This document shows, in pieces, positions 7,761 to 15,569 of a DNA stretch of 64,000 nucleotides. This DNA is from Lederbergia galactosidilytica (GTDB lineage Bacteria > Bacillota > Bacilli > Bacillales > Bacillaceae_C): contig NZ_JAGGKH010000006.1 of the NCBI RefSeq assembly GCF_017873565.1, positions 1-64,000 on the forward strand, in the 5' to 3' direction. Within the stretch, counting starts at the first letter, position 1. Each line of letters opens with the position of its first letter. Both the position numbers and the translations under genes were made by a program. The notes under the pieces are model-generated. The model made no database searches, had not been told where the DNA came from, and saw only the letters and a program-made list of their open reading frames with translations.

Positions 7761-10418
7761 ATGGCAGAAAATTACCAAAGTCGGGTTGAACGTAAAAAGA
7801 AACAACCTTCAAATAAAAAGAAACAGCCGAAAAAGGCTAGAAAAATCTTTAAAACAATATTTTTAACTATTTTTATTCTAGGTATCATAGGTGTTGTTGC
7901 TGGTGGAACAACCTTTGCCATTTATGCAAAAGACGCCCCACCTGTTGATGATGTTTTACTCATTGATCCGGTTGCCTCAGAATTGCTTGATGTCAACGGA
8001 GATGTCTTTGCTGTAGTAGGAACAGAAAATCGTGATTATATTGAATATGATAAGATTCCAACTGAGATGATCGATGCTGTTCTAGCAACAGAAGATGTAC
8101 GCTTTTTTAAACACGGTGGGATTGATTTTAGAAGACTCGCCGGTGCTGTTCTAGCCAATGTTACGCGCGGTTTTGGTGCGGAAGGTGCTTCAACTCTTAC
8201 ACAACAAGTTGTCAAACTATCGTTTTTATCTGAAGATAAGACATTAAAAAGAAAGGCTCAAGAGGCCTGGTTAGCAATTAAATTAGAAAAAGAATATTCA
8301 AAGGAACAAATTTTTGAAATTTATGTGAACAAAATTTATTATGCGAATGGTGTTAATGGAATCGCGACAGCAGCAGAGTATTACTTTGACAAAGACTTAG
8401 ACGAATTAGAATTACAGGAACGTGCCTTTTTAGCGGGTATTCCCCAATCGCCTAGTCGGTATGATCCTTATGTGCATCCCGAAAATGCTGATCGCAGGAA
8501 AAACACGGTTTTGTCCTTAATGAGACAGCATGGAAAAATTTCGAAGGAAGAAATGGAAGCAGCTCAAAATAAATCGATAACTGATACACTTATACCTAAA
8601 GAAGAAAATAAAGGGACCCCTTATAAATATGATTCGTTTGTTGATCAAGTGATTCGTGAAGTTGAAGAAATCGGTGATTATAATGTATACACAGATGGTT
8701 TAACAATTCATACGACATTGGATCCAGCTGCACAAGAGTATACGGAAAAAATGTTTTTTGATAATGATGTTGTCCAATTTCCTGATGATGAAATGCAAGC
8801 AGGTCTCGTACTAACAGACACTAAAACAGGCGAAATTCGTGCGATTGGCGGAAATCGTTATAAAGATATAAAACGGGGACGTAACTTTGCAACGACCCTT
8901 TCAGAACGCCAACCAGGTTCTACAATTAAGCCAATCTTTGACTATGGACCTGCGATCGAATATTTAAATTGGTCAACCTATGAGCAAATAGTCGATGAAC
9001 CTTATCAGTATACGACAGGCCAACCGATTCGAAATTGGGACCAAAAGTACGGAGGGCAAATGTCCATACGTGAAGCCTTGTATAAATCACGGAATATTCC
9101 AGCCCTAAAAGCTTTCCAAGCCGCTGGTAATGACAATGTTCGTGACTTTGCTGAGAAAGTTGGATTGGAATACGACAAAATTGAGAATGAATCAGCTTCC
9201 ATTGGCGCCATTGCCGATGTATCACCTTTAAAACTAGCAGGTGCTTATGCAGCTTTTGGTAATGAAGGTATGTATAACAAACCGCATACCGTTAAGAAAA
9301 TTATCTTGAAAGACAATGAAACAGAAATTGTCAATAAAGTTTCACCGCAGCTTGCCATGAAAGATTCTACAGCATTTATGGTCACAAGCATGCTAAAAGA
9401 TGTAATTTCAAGTAAAGCTGGGGCAACTGGCAGTGGTGCAATTATTCCTGGTCTACCAGCAGCCGGAAAAACAGGAACAACGAATTATACTCAGGAAGAA
9501 ATAGAGGAACTCGGTCTAAATCAAGGTGATGTTCCTGATGCCTGGTTTGCGGGATATACAACCAATTATACAATCGCTGTTTGGACGGGTTACGAAAATC
9601 GAAAAAAACCTTTACGAGCAGGAACTAATGATCAGCAAATTGCTAAGGAATTGTATCGAAATTTAATGACTCACGTCTCACAAGATGTAGATACTCCTGA
9701 TTTTGAGATGCCGAAAAGTGTTGTAAAAGCGGCTGTTGAGAAAGGATCCAATCCAGCGAAAAAACCAAGTAAATATACCCCAGAAAGTAATATTGTTTAT
9801 GAATATTTTGTAACTGGAACGGAACCTAAAGAGACATCTACGAACTTTGATAAATTAGACACACCTTCAGTAAATGGGAAGTATAATAATGACTCAAATC
9901 AAATAGAATTTAATTGGAATCACCCAGATAAGGATAAAAAAGGCTTAGCCTTTGATGTCTCGATAAAAATTGACGGGGAGAAAAAATCTCTCGGACAGTT
10001 ATCAGAAAGGAGTTACATTCTAAAAGATGTTGAGCCTGAAAAAACTTATAGTATAGAAGTAATAGCTATTTTTGAAGGTCAGAAAAGTAGTGCTGGTACA
10101 GCAAGTGTTACTGTTCCTAAAGAAGAGGAAAAGGAAGAGGAAGTCGAAAAAGAGGAAGAAGAAACAACCCCTCCTGAGGAAGACAGCACTCAAGAGGAAG
10201 AAGAGAAAGATGACCAGCAACAAGAACAAGAAGAGGGAAATGAAGAGGAAAAAGCAGAACAGCCTGAAGATAATCAGTCTGAAGGAGATAATGAACAAGA
10301 TAAAGAGCAAGATAATAATGAGCAAGTTGAGGATGAAGATCCGGGTCAACCTACAAATAATGATGTTCCAGAAGATAACCCTGATCAAGACGCTTCTAAT
10401 TCGGAGGAAGCCGAATAG
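7761..10418 (+). CDS. ponA: Penicillin-binding protein 1 (bifunctional transglycosylase/transpeptidase)
   Basis: The main class A PBP, polymerising and cross-linking peptidoglycan. In order: a Lys-rich cytoplasmic tail, one membrane segment (about 30-55), and the GT51 domain with the EDVRFFKHGG motif (about 110) and GASTLTQQ (about 147). The transpeptidase follows, with the nucleophile Ser in PGSTIK (about 386), SRN (about 442) and KTGTTN (about 568). Then comes a fibronectin type III-like domain (about 710-780) and a roughly 100-residue tail almost entirely of Glu, Asp, Gln and Asn. ATG 7761 is preceded by GTGAGG; an in-frame TTG at 7740 is less likely. Second gene of the recU-ponA operon. 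Confidence 0.96.
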   Translation: MAENYQSRVERKKKQPSNKKKQPKKARKIFKTIFLTIFILGIIGVVAGGTTFAIYAKDAPPVDDVLLIDPVASELLDVNGDVFAVVGTENRDYIEYDKIPTEMIDAVLATEDVRFFKHGGIDFRRLAGAVLANVTRGFGAEGASTLTQQVVKLSFLSEDKTLKRKAQEAWLAIKLEKEYSKEQIFEIYVNKIYYANGVNGIATAAEYYFDKDLDELELQERAFLAGIPQSPSRYDPYVHPENADRRKNTVLSLMRQHGKISKEEMEAAQNKSITDTLIPKEENKGTPYKYDSFVDQVIREVEEIGDYNVYTDGLTIHTTLDPAAQEYTEKMFFDNDVVQFPDDEMQAGLVLTDTKTGEIRAIGGNRYKDIKRGRNFATTLSERQPGSTIKPIFDYGPAIEYLNWSTYEQIVDEPYQYTTGQPIRNWDQKYGGQMSIREALYKSRNIPALKAFQAAGNDNVRDFAEKVGLEYDKIENESASIGAIADVSPLKLAGAYAAFGNEGMYNKPHTVKKIILKDNETEIVNKVSPQLAMKDSTAFMVTSMLKDVISSKAGATGSGAIIPGLPAAGKTGTTNYTQEEIEELGLNQGDVPDAWFAGYTTNYTIAVWTGYENRKKPLRAGTNDQQIAKELYRNLMTHVSQDVDTPDFEMPKSVVKAAVEKGSNPAKKPSKYTPESNIVYEYFVTGTEPKETSTNFDKLDTPSVNGKYNNDSNQIEFNWNHPDKDKKGLAFDVSIKIDGEKKSLGQLSERSYILKDVEPEKTYSIEVIAIFEGQKSSAGTASVTVPKEEEKEEEVEKEEEETTPPEEDSTQEEEEKDDQQQEQEEGNEEEKAEQPEDNQSEGDNEQDKEQDNNEQVEDEDPGQPTNNDVPEDNPDQDASNSEEAE

Positions 10419-10461
10419 TTGTTCACTATTCAGCTCTTCCCAACATATTATATAGGATAAA

Positions 10462-10507
10462 TAAAAGCGCCAAGTACTCTTACATAAGAGCAACTTGGCG
10501 CTTTTAT
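10462..10507. terminator. Bidirectional terminator between ponA and nth
   Basis: AAAAGCGCCAAGT and ACTTGGCGCTTTT form a long stem with T-runs on both strands between two convergent genes. Confidence 0.9.
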
Positions 10508-10535
10508 TGTTTCTATTCCACTAAACGGATTTATT

Positions 10536-11201
10536 TTACTTAAGAGTACCTTGCGCTTTCTTTTTTAGTCGTTTTTTCCCTTCTCTACATATCTCGTTTA
10601 AGGGACAAGTTGAACATTGCGGATTTTGTGCTTTACAATGATAGCGTCCAAAGAAAATCATTCGATGATGAGTAACTGACCATTCATCTTCTGGAACCTT
10701 CCGCATTAAAGTCTTTTCAACTTCTAGCACACTATCTTTCCAACGACAAAAGGCTAGACGCTTACTGACCCGTTCTACATGCGTATCTACAGCGATAGCT
10801 GGGATACCATATGCAACTGATAAAACGACGTTCGCTGTTTTTCTTCCAACACCAGGTAATTTTTCGAGTTCTTCACGAGTTGTGGGAACCTCTCCCCCAT
10901 ACTCCTCTATCAGCATTTTACTTAGCTTTTGAATATTTTTTGCTTTATTACGGAACAATCCAATCGATCGGATATCCGTTTGCAATTCTTCTAAAGGAAC
11001 TGCTAAATAATCTTCAGGCGTTTTATATTTTTTAAATAATTGTTTTGTTACTCGATTTACTAATGCATCCGTGCATTGGGCAGATAATGAAACTGCTATG
11101 ACGAGTTCAAAAGGGTTTGAATGAAGGAGCTCACAATGAGCATCAGGAAACATTTCTCCCATCTCGTCCAAGCAAAAACGGATTTCTTGTTTATTTAACA
11201 T
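10536..11201 (-). CDS. nth: Endonuclease III
   Basis: A base-excision DNA glycosylase/AP lyase for oxidised pyrimidines. The helix-hairpin-helix is LPGVGRKTANV with catalytic Lys121, followed by the catalytic Asp139 in AVDTHVERV. The C-terminal [4Fe-4S] cluster uses Cys189, 196, 199 and 205 (C-X6-C-X2-C-X5-C). At 221 aa it is full length. It follows dnaD by 9 bp, so the two are cotranscribed; ypoC, which comes next in B. subtilis, is absent. Confidence 0.96.
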   Translation of the reverse strand: MLNKQEIRFCLDEMGEMFPDAHCELLHSNPFELVIAVSLSAQCTDALVNRVTKQLFKKYKTPEDYLAVPLEELQTDIRSIGLFRNKAKNIQKLSKMLIEEYGGEVPTTREELEKLPGVGRKTANVVLSVAYGIPAIAVDTHVERVSKRLAFCRWKDSVLEVEKTLMRKVPEDEWSVTHHRMIFFGRYHCKAQNPQCSTCPLNEICREGKKRLKKKAQGTLK

Positions 11202-11210
11202 TCTATCACC

Positions 11211-11903
11211 TTATTGCTCAAGCCAATTATAAACAGGCATTGTTTTTGATGTTGAATGCGTTGGTTTGCTGGCTTTTGTTTTTTGTCTGAATTTGGAACT
11301 ATGAATCTTTGCTTGCTCTACTGTCTGTATGCCGTTTTTCTTCCATTCAAATAAGATCCGATCAATATAGCGGAAATTAAGCGTATTGGACATAACTGCT
11401 TCTTTTAAAGCGGCTTTTATCAATGTTGGCTCTTGTCCATCTTGATCGATCCACATTGCCAATGATTCACATTCCATCGGCGATAAAGGACGGCCAAATT
11501 CGTTTTCAAAAATGGTAAATAAATTTTGTTCTTCTTCTAATATATTTCCAAAATTTTCATGTTTTCTTTCTTTTATCATTTCTTCAGCGAGCTTATACCA
11601 TAAAGGGGTAAGAGAATATTGATCAAACCCTAAACCTTTATCACTTTGCTGTTCAATTTTAATCATTTCATGCTGAACAAGTTTTCGAAGAATTGATGAA
11701 CATTCATTATGAGTAATCGTCATTTTCTCAGCAATTTGTTCAGGTGTGGGAAAATCATTTCCTTTTTCTTTGTATGCAATAATCTGAAGAAGTAAAGAAA
11801 GTTCTTTTTCATCCAATCCTAAGTTTCGATATTTTTGAATGAGCAAAACAGGAATTTGAATTGTTCCTGCTTCAATCCAGGATACCATTATGTCTTGATC
11901 CAT
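11211..11903 (-). CDS. dnaD: DNA replication initiation protein DnaD
   Basis: DnaD helps remodel oriC and load the helicase with DnaB and DnaI during replication initiation and restart. The N-terminal winged-helix domain (residues 1-115) contains LIQKYRNLGLDEKELSLLLQ. The C-terminal DnaB_2/DnaD domain (130-200) has FENEFGRPLSPMECE and the characteristic YIDRILFEWKKNGI. The length of 230 aa is normal. GAGGTG precedes the ATG. A copy of repeat family 2 ends 27 bp upstream of the start, separating dnaD from asnS. Confidence 0.95.
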   Translation of the reverse strand: MDQDIMVSWIEAGTIQIPVLLIQKYRNLGLDEKELSLLLQIIAYKEKGNDFPTPEQIAEKMTITHNECSSILRKLVQHEMIKIEQQSDKGLGFDQYSLTPLWYKLAEEMIKERKHENFGNILEEEQNLFTIFENEFGRPLSPMECESLAMWIDQDGQEPTLIKAALKEAVMSNTLNFRYIDRILFEWKKNGIQTVEQAKIHSSKFRQKTKASKPTHSTSKTMPVYNWLEQ

Positions 11904-11930
11904 TTTATGACACCTCGCTTTACGTTTTCT

Positions 11931-12218
11931 AGAGGCTGTTCAAAAAGTCCGGTAAAAATGACGCTTCGGGATAAAGGATCCTCGACTAAGTGCCAACACT
12001 GCCTGTGTCGAACGACGAAGTCCTCACTTCCAGTGAAAGCTAGCTTGTTTTTGCGCTCCTCGGAAAAGAAAAAACTTTTCATTCGGAGACCTTGTGCTCA
12101 TGTATCTAAATACATATATTCCGCTACTCGTAACTGCGTCGCCGTACAGGATGTACTAATGTCGGACGTCAGCGCTTTTATCCGACTCGATCCTTCTCCT
12201 TCTGTTTTGAACACGCTC
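11931..12218. repeat. Dispersed repeat family 2, copy A
   Basis: The left end reads AGAGGCTGTTCAAAAAGTCC and continues with GGTAAAAATGACG; the right end is TTTTGAACACGCTC, a partial inverted repeat of the left. About 290 bp, GC-richer than the surroundings. A frame runs through on the plus strand but has no ribosome binding site. A shorter relative sits at 25506-25659. It occupies most of the asnS-dnaD gap. Confidence 0.6.
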
Positions 12219-12246
12219 TTCTATGGAAAAGAATCCATATGAATGA

Positions 12247-12275
12247 AAGAGACTAACCATCGTGGATAGTCTCTT
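12247..12275 (-). terminator. Probable terminator of asnS
   Basis: AAAGAGACTA and TAGTCTCTTT form a 10-bp stem 60 bp behind the asnS stop. The T-run on the minus strand is short. Confidence 0.6.
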
Positions 12276-12335
12276 TATCTTGATGTTTTCATAAACGAGC
12301 AATATGGTTTCCTATTGACTCACTGAATAATACTA

Positions 12336-13628
12336 TTATGGATATAACCGATTTAGCAAACGTGGGAATGGTATAGTTTCTCGAACATGTTCCACACCAG
12401 CTATCCAAGCAACAGTCCGCTCTAAACCTAATCCAAAACCTGAATGTGGTACTGATCCATATCGTGAAATATCCAAATACCATTCATAAGCTTCTTTTGG
12501 TAATTGATGGTCTTCCATTCTCTTCTGCATTAATTCAAAATCATGAATTCTTTCAGAGCCACCAATGATTTCTCCGTAACCTTCAGGAGCAATCATATCC
12601 GCACAAAGGACAACCTCATCATTTTCAGAATCTGGCTGCATATAAAATGGCTTAATTTTCGTTGGGTATTTCGTAATAAACACGGGTTGATCAAAATGAT
12701 CAGCAATTGCCGTCTCATGAGGAGCGCCGAAATCATCTCCCCATTGTATATCTTCAAAGCCCTGCTCATGTAAAAATTTAATTGCATCATCATACGTAAT
12801 ACGTGGGAATGGAGCTACTACTTTTTCTAACTTCGTTGTGTCTCTTCCCAGTCTTTCTAATTCCAAAGAACAGTTTTTTAATACGGATTGGACGATAAAT
12901 GCTACATATTCTTCTTGTACTTTTAGGCTATCCTCAAAGTTATAAAAGGCCATCTCAGGTTCAATCATCCAAAATTCAATTAGATGTCTACGAGTTTTTG
13001 ATTTCTCTGCTCTAAAGGTAGGACCGAAAGAAAATACTTTCCCTAACGCCATAGCTGCGGCTTCCATATATAACTGTCCACTTTGCGAGAGGAAAGCATC
13101 TTCATCAAAATATTTTGTGTGGAAAAGCTCTGTCGTTCCTTCTGGAGCACTTCCAGTTAAAATCGGTGGGTCAATTTTAACAAATCCATGTGAATTAAAA
13201 AATTCATATGTAGCACGGATAATTTCGTTTCTAATTTTCATTACAGCATGTTGACGTCTGGAACGAAGCCATAAATGACGATGATCCATTAGAAATTCAG
13301 TGCCGTGATTTTTAGGTGTAATCGGATAATTCGTTGCCTCTTGAATAATTTCAATATTTGATACTAATAATTCATACCCGAATGAAGAACGACTATCTTC
13401 TTGAACAACACCTGTTACAAATAGGGAGGTTTCTTGTGATAGTGATTTGGCCGTTTGAAAAATAGATTCGTCCACTTCGCTTTTAACCATTACTCCTTGG
13501 ATAAATCCTGTTCCATCTCGCAGTTGCAGAAAAGCAATTTTTCCACTTGAACGTTTATTATCTAACCATGCCCCAATAGTAACTTCCTGTCCTACATATT
13601 TACTAACTTCTGAAATCGATACTTTCAT
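12336..13628 (-). CDS. asnS: Asparagine--tRNA ligase
   Basis: A class IIb aminoacyl-tRNA synthetase charging tRNA-Asn. Residues 1-100 are the OB-fold anticodon-binding domain ([26 protein letters not shown]). The catalytic domain carries motif 2 ([21 protein letters not shown]) and motif 3 ([15 protein letters not shown]). 430 aa, as in B. subtilis. The gene follows aspB by 40 bp, the conserved ypmB-aspB-asnS order, which couples aspartate formation to its downstream use in protein synthesis. No T-box was seen in front of this unit. Confidence 0.97.
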   Translation of the reverse strand: MKVSISEVSKYVGQEVTIGAWLDNKRSSGKIAFLQLRDGTGFIQGVMVKSEVDESIFQTAKSLSQETSLFVTGVVQEDSRSSFGYELLVSNIEIIQEATNYPITPKNHGTEFLMDHRHLWLRSRRQHAVMKIRNEIIRATYEFFNSHGFVKIDPPILTGSAPEGTTELFHTKYFDEDAFLSQSGQLYMEAAAMALGKVFSFGPTFRAEKSKTRRHLIEFWMIEPEMAFYNFEDSLKVQEEYVAFIVQSVLKNCSLELERLGRDTTKLEKVVAPFPRITYDDAIKFLHEQGFEDIQWGDDFGAPHETAIADHFDQPVFITKYPTKIKPFYMQPDSENDEVVLCADMIAPEGYGEIIGGSERIHDFELMQKRMEDHQLPKEAYEWYLDISRYGSVPHSGFGLGLERTVAWIAGVEHVRETIPFPRLLNRLYP

Positions 13629-13668
13629 ACTAGTCGTCCTTTCATAATCGCAAAAAATTTACTTTAAT

Positions 13669-14859
13669 TTATTTCATTTTATTTTGAATAAAGGTATGGA
13701 TTCTATTGACCGCTTCTTCTAAATTCTCTAAGGATGTTGCATAAGATAAGCGGATGTTATCAGGGGAACCAAAACCAGATCCCGGTACTACCGCTACTAG
13801 AGCTTCCTCTAATAACCCTGTAACAAATTGATCAACTGTTTCATACCCTGTTAATTTTGCAGCTTCCTTCACATTAGGAAATAAGTAGAAGGCTCCTTGC
13901 GGCTTTTTACATTGAACACCTGGAATAGAAATAAGCTTTGGATAAATAATATTTAATCTTTCTTCAAAAGCTTTCTTCATTGTTTCCACAGCTGTTTGTG
14001 GTCCATTATAAGCTTCAATTGCTCCAAATTGAGAAGTAGTTGTTGGATTAGAAGTAGAGTGACTAGCAAGGTCTGTCATAGCAGCAATTAGTTTTTTGTT
14101 TCCAGCCGCATAGCCTATTCTCCACCCCGTCATGGAATGTGATTTGGAAACACCATTGATCAAAATAGTGCTCTCCTTTAATTCCTGAGAAATCTCTGCA
14201 ATTGATGTATGAGTATTGTTCCCATAAATTAATTTTTCATAGATTTCATCTGAAACAATTGTAACTTGATGTTTTAAGCAAATTTCACCTAAAGCAGCCA
14301 ATTCACTTTTAGTATAGAGCATACCTGTTGGATTACTTGGTGTATTTAATACAAAGGCTTTTGTTTTAGGTGTAATAACCTCTTCTAACTGTTCTGGTGT
14401 TATTTTAAAGTCTTGCCGTTCTTCACCTTTTACATAAACAGGTGTTCCTTCAGCTAGTTTTACTTGTTCTGGATAACTGACCCAATAAGGCGTTGGGATA
14501 ATGACTTCATCACCAGGATTTAAAAGAACTTGAAATAAAGTATAAAGAATATGCTTGGCCCCATTCCCAACGATTACTTCCGAAGGAGCATATTCGAGAC
14601 CTTGATCATTCTTTAGTTTTGTAATGATTGCCTGCTTTAGTTCCGGTAATCCTCCAGCAGGGGTATATTTTGTTTTCCCTTCTTTCATCGATCTATAAGC
14701 TGCTTCAATAATATTGCTTGGTGTATTAAAGTCAGGCTCTCCTGCTCCAAGACCAATTACATCCATCCCTTGTGCTTTTAATTCTTTTGCTTTTGCAGTA
14801 ATGGCCAATGTTGTGGATGGAGTTAAGGTTTCAACACGGTTTGCTAATTTAATCGTCAT
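13669..14859 (-). CDS. aspB: Aspartate aminotransferase (class I, AspB type)
   Basis: A PLP enzyme that interconverts oxaloacetate/glutamate and aspartate/2-oxoglutarate. Landmarks of the Ib subgroup are GLGAGEPDFNTP, the SNPTG loop (175-179), the SDEIYE Asp and the PLP lysine Lys239 in SKSHSMTGWRIGY. The C-terminal R in NIRLSYA binds the substrate carboxylate. At 396 aa it is near the usual 393. GAGAGAGGAAT lies before the ATG. It sits 17 bp after ypmB in the same operon. Confidence 0.95.
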   Translation of the reverse strand: MTIKLANRVETLTPSTTLAITAKAKELKAQGMDVIGLGAGEPDFNTPSNIIEAAYRSMKEGKTKYTPAGGLPELKQAIITKLKNDQGLEYAPSEVIVGNGAKHILYTLFQVLLNPGDEVIIPTPYWVSYPEQVKLAEGTPVYVKGEERQDFKITPEQLEEVITPKTKAFVLNTPSNPTGMLYTKSELAALGEICLKHQVTIVSDEIYEKLIYGNNTHTSIAEISQELKESTILINGVSKSHSMTGWRIGYAAGNKKLIAAMTDLASHSTSNPTTTSQFGAIEAYNGPQTAVETMKKAFEERLNIIYPKLISIPGVQCKKPQGAFYLFPNVKEAAKLTGYETVDQFVTGLLEEALVAVVPGSGFGSPDNIRLSYATSLENLEEAVNRIHTFIQNKMK

Positions 14860-14876
14860 GATAATTCCTCTCTCTG

Positions 14877-15356
14877 CTATAAATTTTCAATTTTCCGCCA
14901 CCATTTTCCAGTATCAAAATGAATGTAATAATAATTGAGATGAGACTGTTCATCAAGGTAAGAAATTTCCCAAAGTGGTAAATTCTTTTCCATTCCGAGC
15001 CTAACTCCCATTATTTTCTGCGGTTTTTCTTCTTGATTCAATTTTGCAATAGCATCTTGCTTTGAAATACCATCTGCCATTTTCTTCTTAACAATTTTTT
15101 CTTTTTTCTTTTCGGGAATCCAGACGGCAAGTTGCTCTCCTGATTTGTCTTCACCTACAATGACATAATGAGTCTCAGCGCCATTATATAAGTAAAATTC
15201 ATCAATTTTTGTTAGTTTGGCTTCCGTTTTCGCCCTCTCTTCAGCATATGATCTCATATCCTTTAATGGAGCACGACTCGTTTGATATATATAAACAAAG
15301 AGTACCAAAACTACAAGAAAGACGCTTGCTGTTCCAATTAAAATCCACTTTTTCAT
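14877..15356 (-). CDS. ypmB: YpmB-like membrane-anchored PepSY-type protein (DUF5590)
   Basis: A 159-residue protein with one N-terminal membrane anchor (residues 4-24, WILIGTASVFLVVLVLFVYI) and an outside domain. That domain holds two PepSY-like repeats, with DGISKQDAIAKLNQ as the clearest helix and YYYIHFDTGKWWRKIENL as the final strand pair. The function is unknown. It heads the ypmB-aspB-asnS unit. ypmA, which precedes it in B. subtilis, is not found in the short gap to dinG. Confidence 0.8.
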   Translation of the reverse strand: MKKWILIGTASVFLVVLVLFVYIYQTSRAPLKDMRSYAEERAKTEAKLTKIDEFYLYNGAETHYVIVGEDKSGEQLAVWIPEKKKEKIVKKKMADGISKQDAIAKLNQEEKPQKIMGVRLGMEKNLPLWEISYLDEQSHLNYYYIHFDTGKWWRKIENL

Positions 15357-15569
15357 GCGTGCCTTCTCACTACCATCATTCCTTTACATTTTCACTTTAT
15401 GTGTTGAGTTTATACACAAAAAATGTCATTATATCACCTAATAAAACGGTCATACTATTAGATAAGCAATGCTTTCCATCATTATAACAGGAATTTTGTT
15501 GAATGATGATGGATTTTGCGTTTTAAAATTAAATTTTAGCCCACATGATTGAGGCTGTGTTCATCAGCC

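Noticed and set aside
10020-10493. Minus-strand frame rich in Leu/Phe and plus-strand frame rich in Lys over the end of ponA
   Set aside because: Both are by-products of the GAA/GAG-rich acidic tail of ponA in other frames.
11835-12242. Plus-strand frame of 135 codons before asnS
   Set aside because: It lies on repeat family 2 copy A and the antisense of dnaD; no ribosome binding site and no family.
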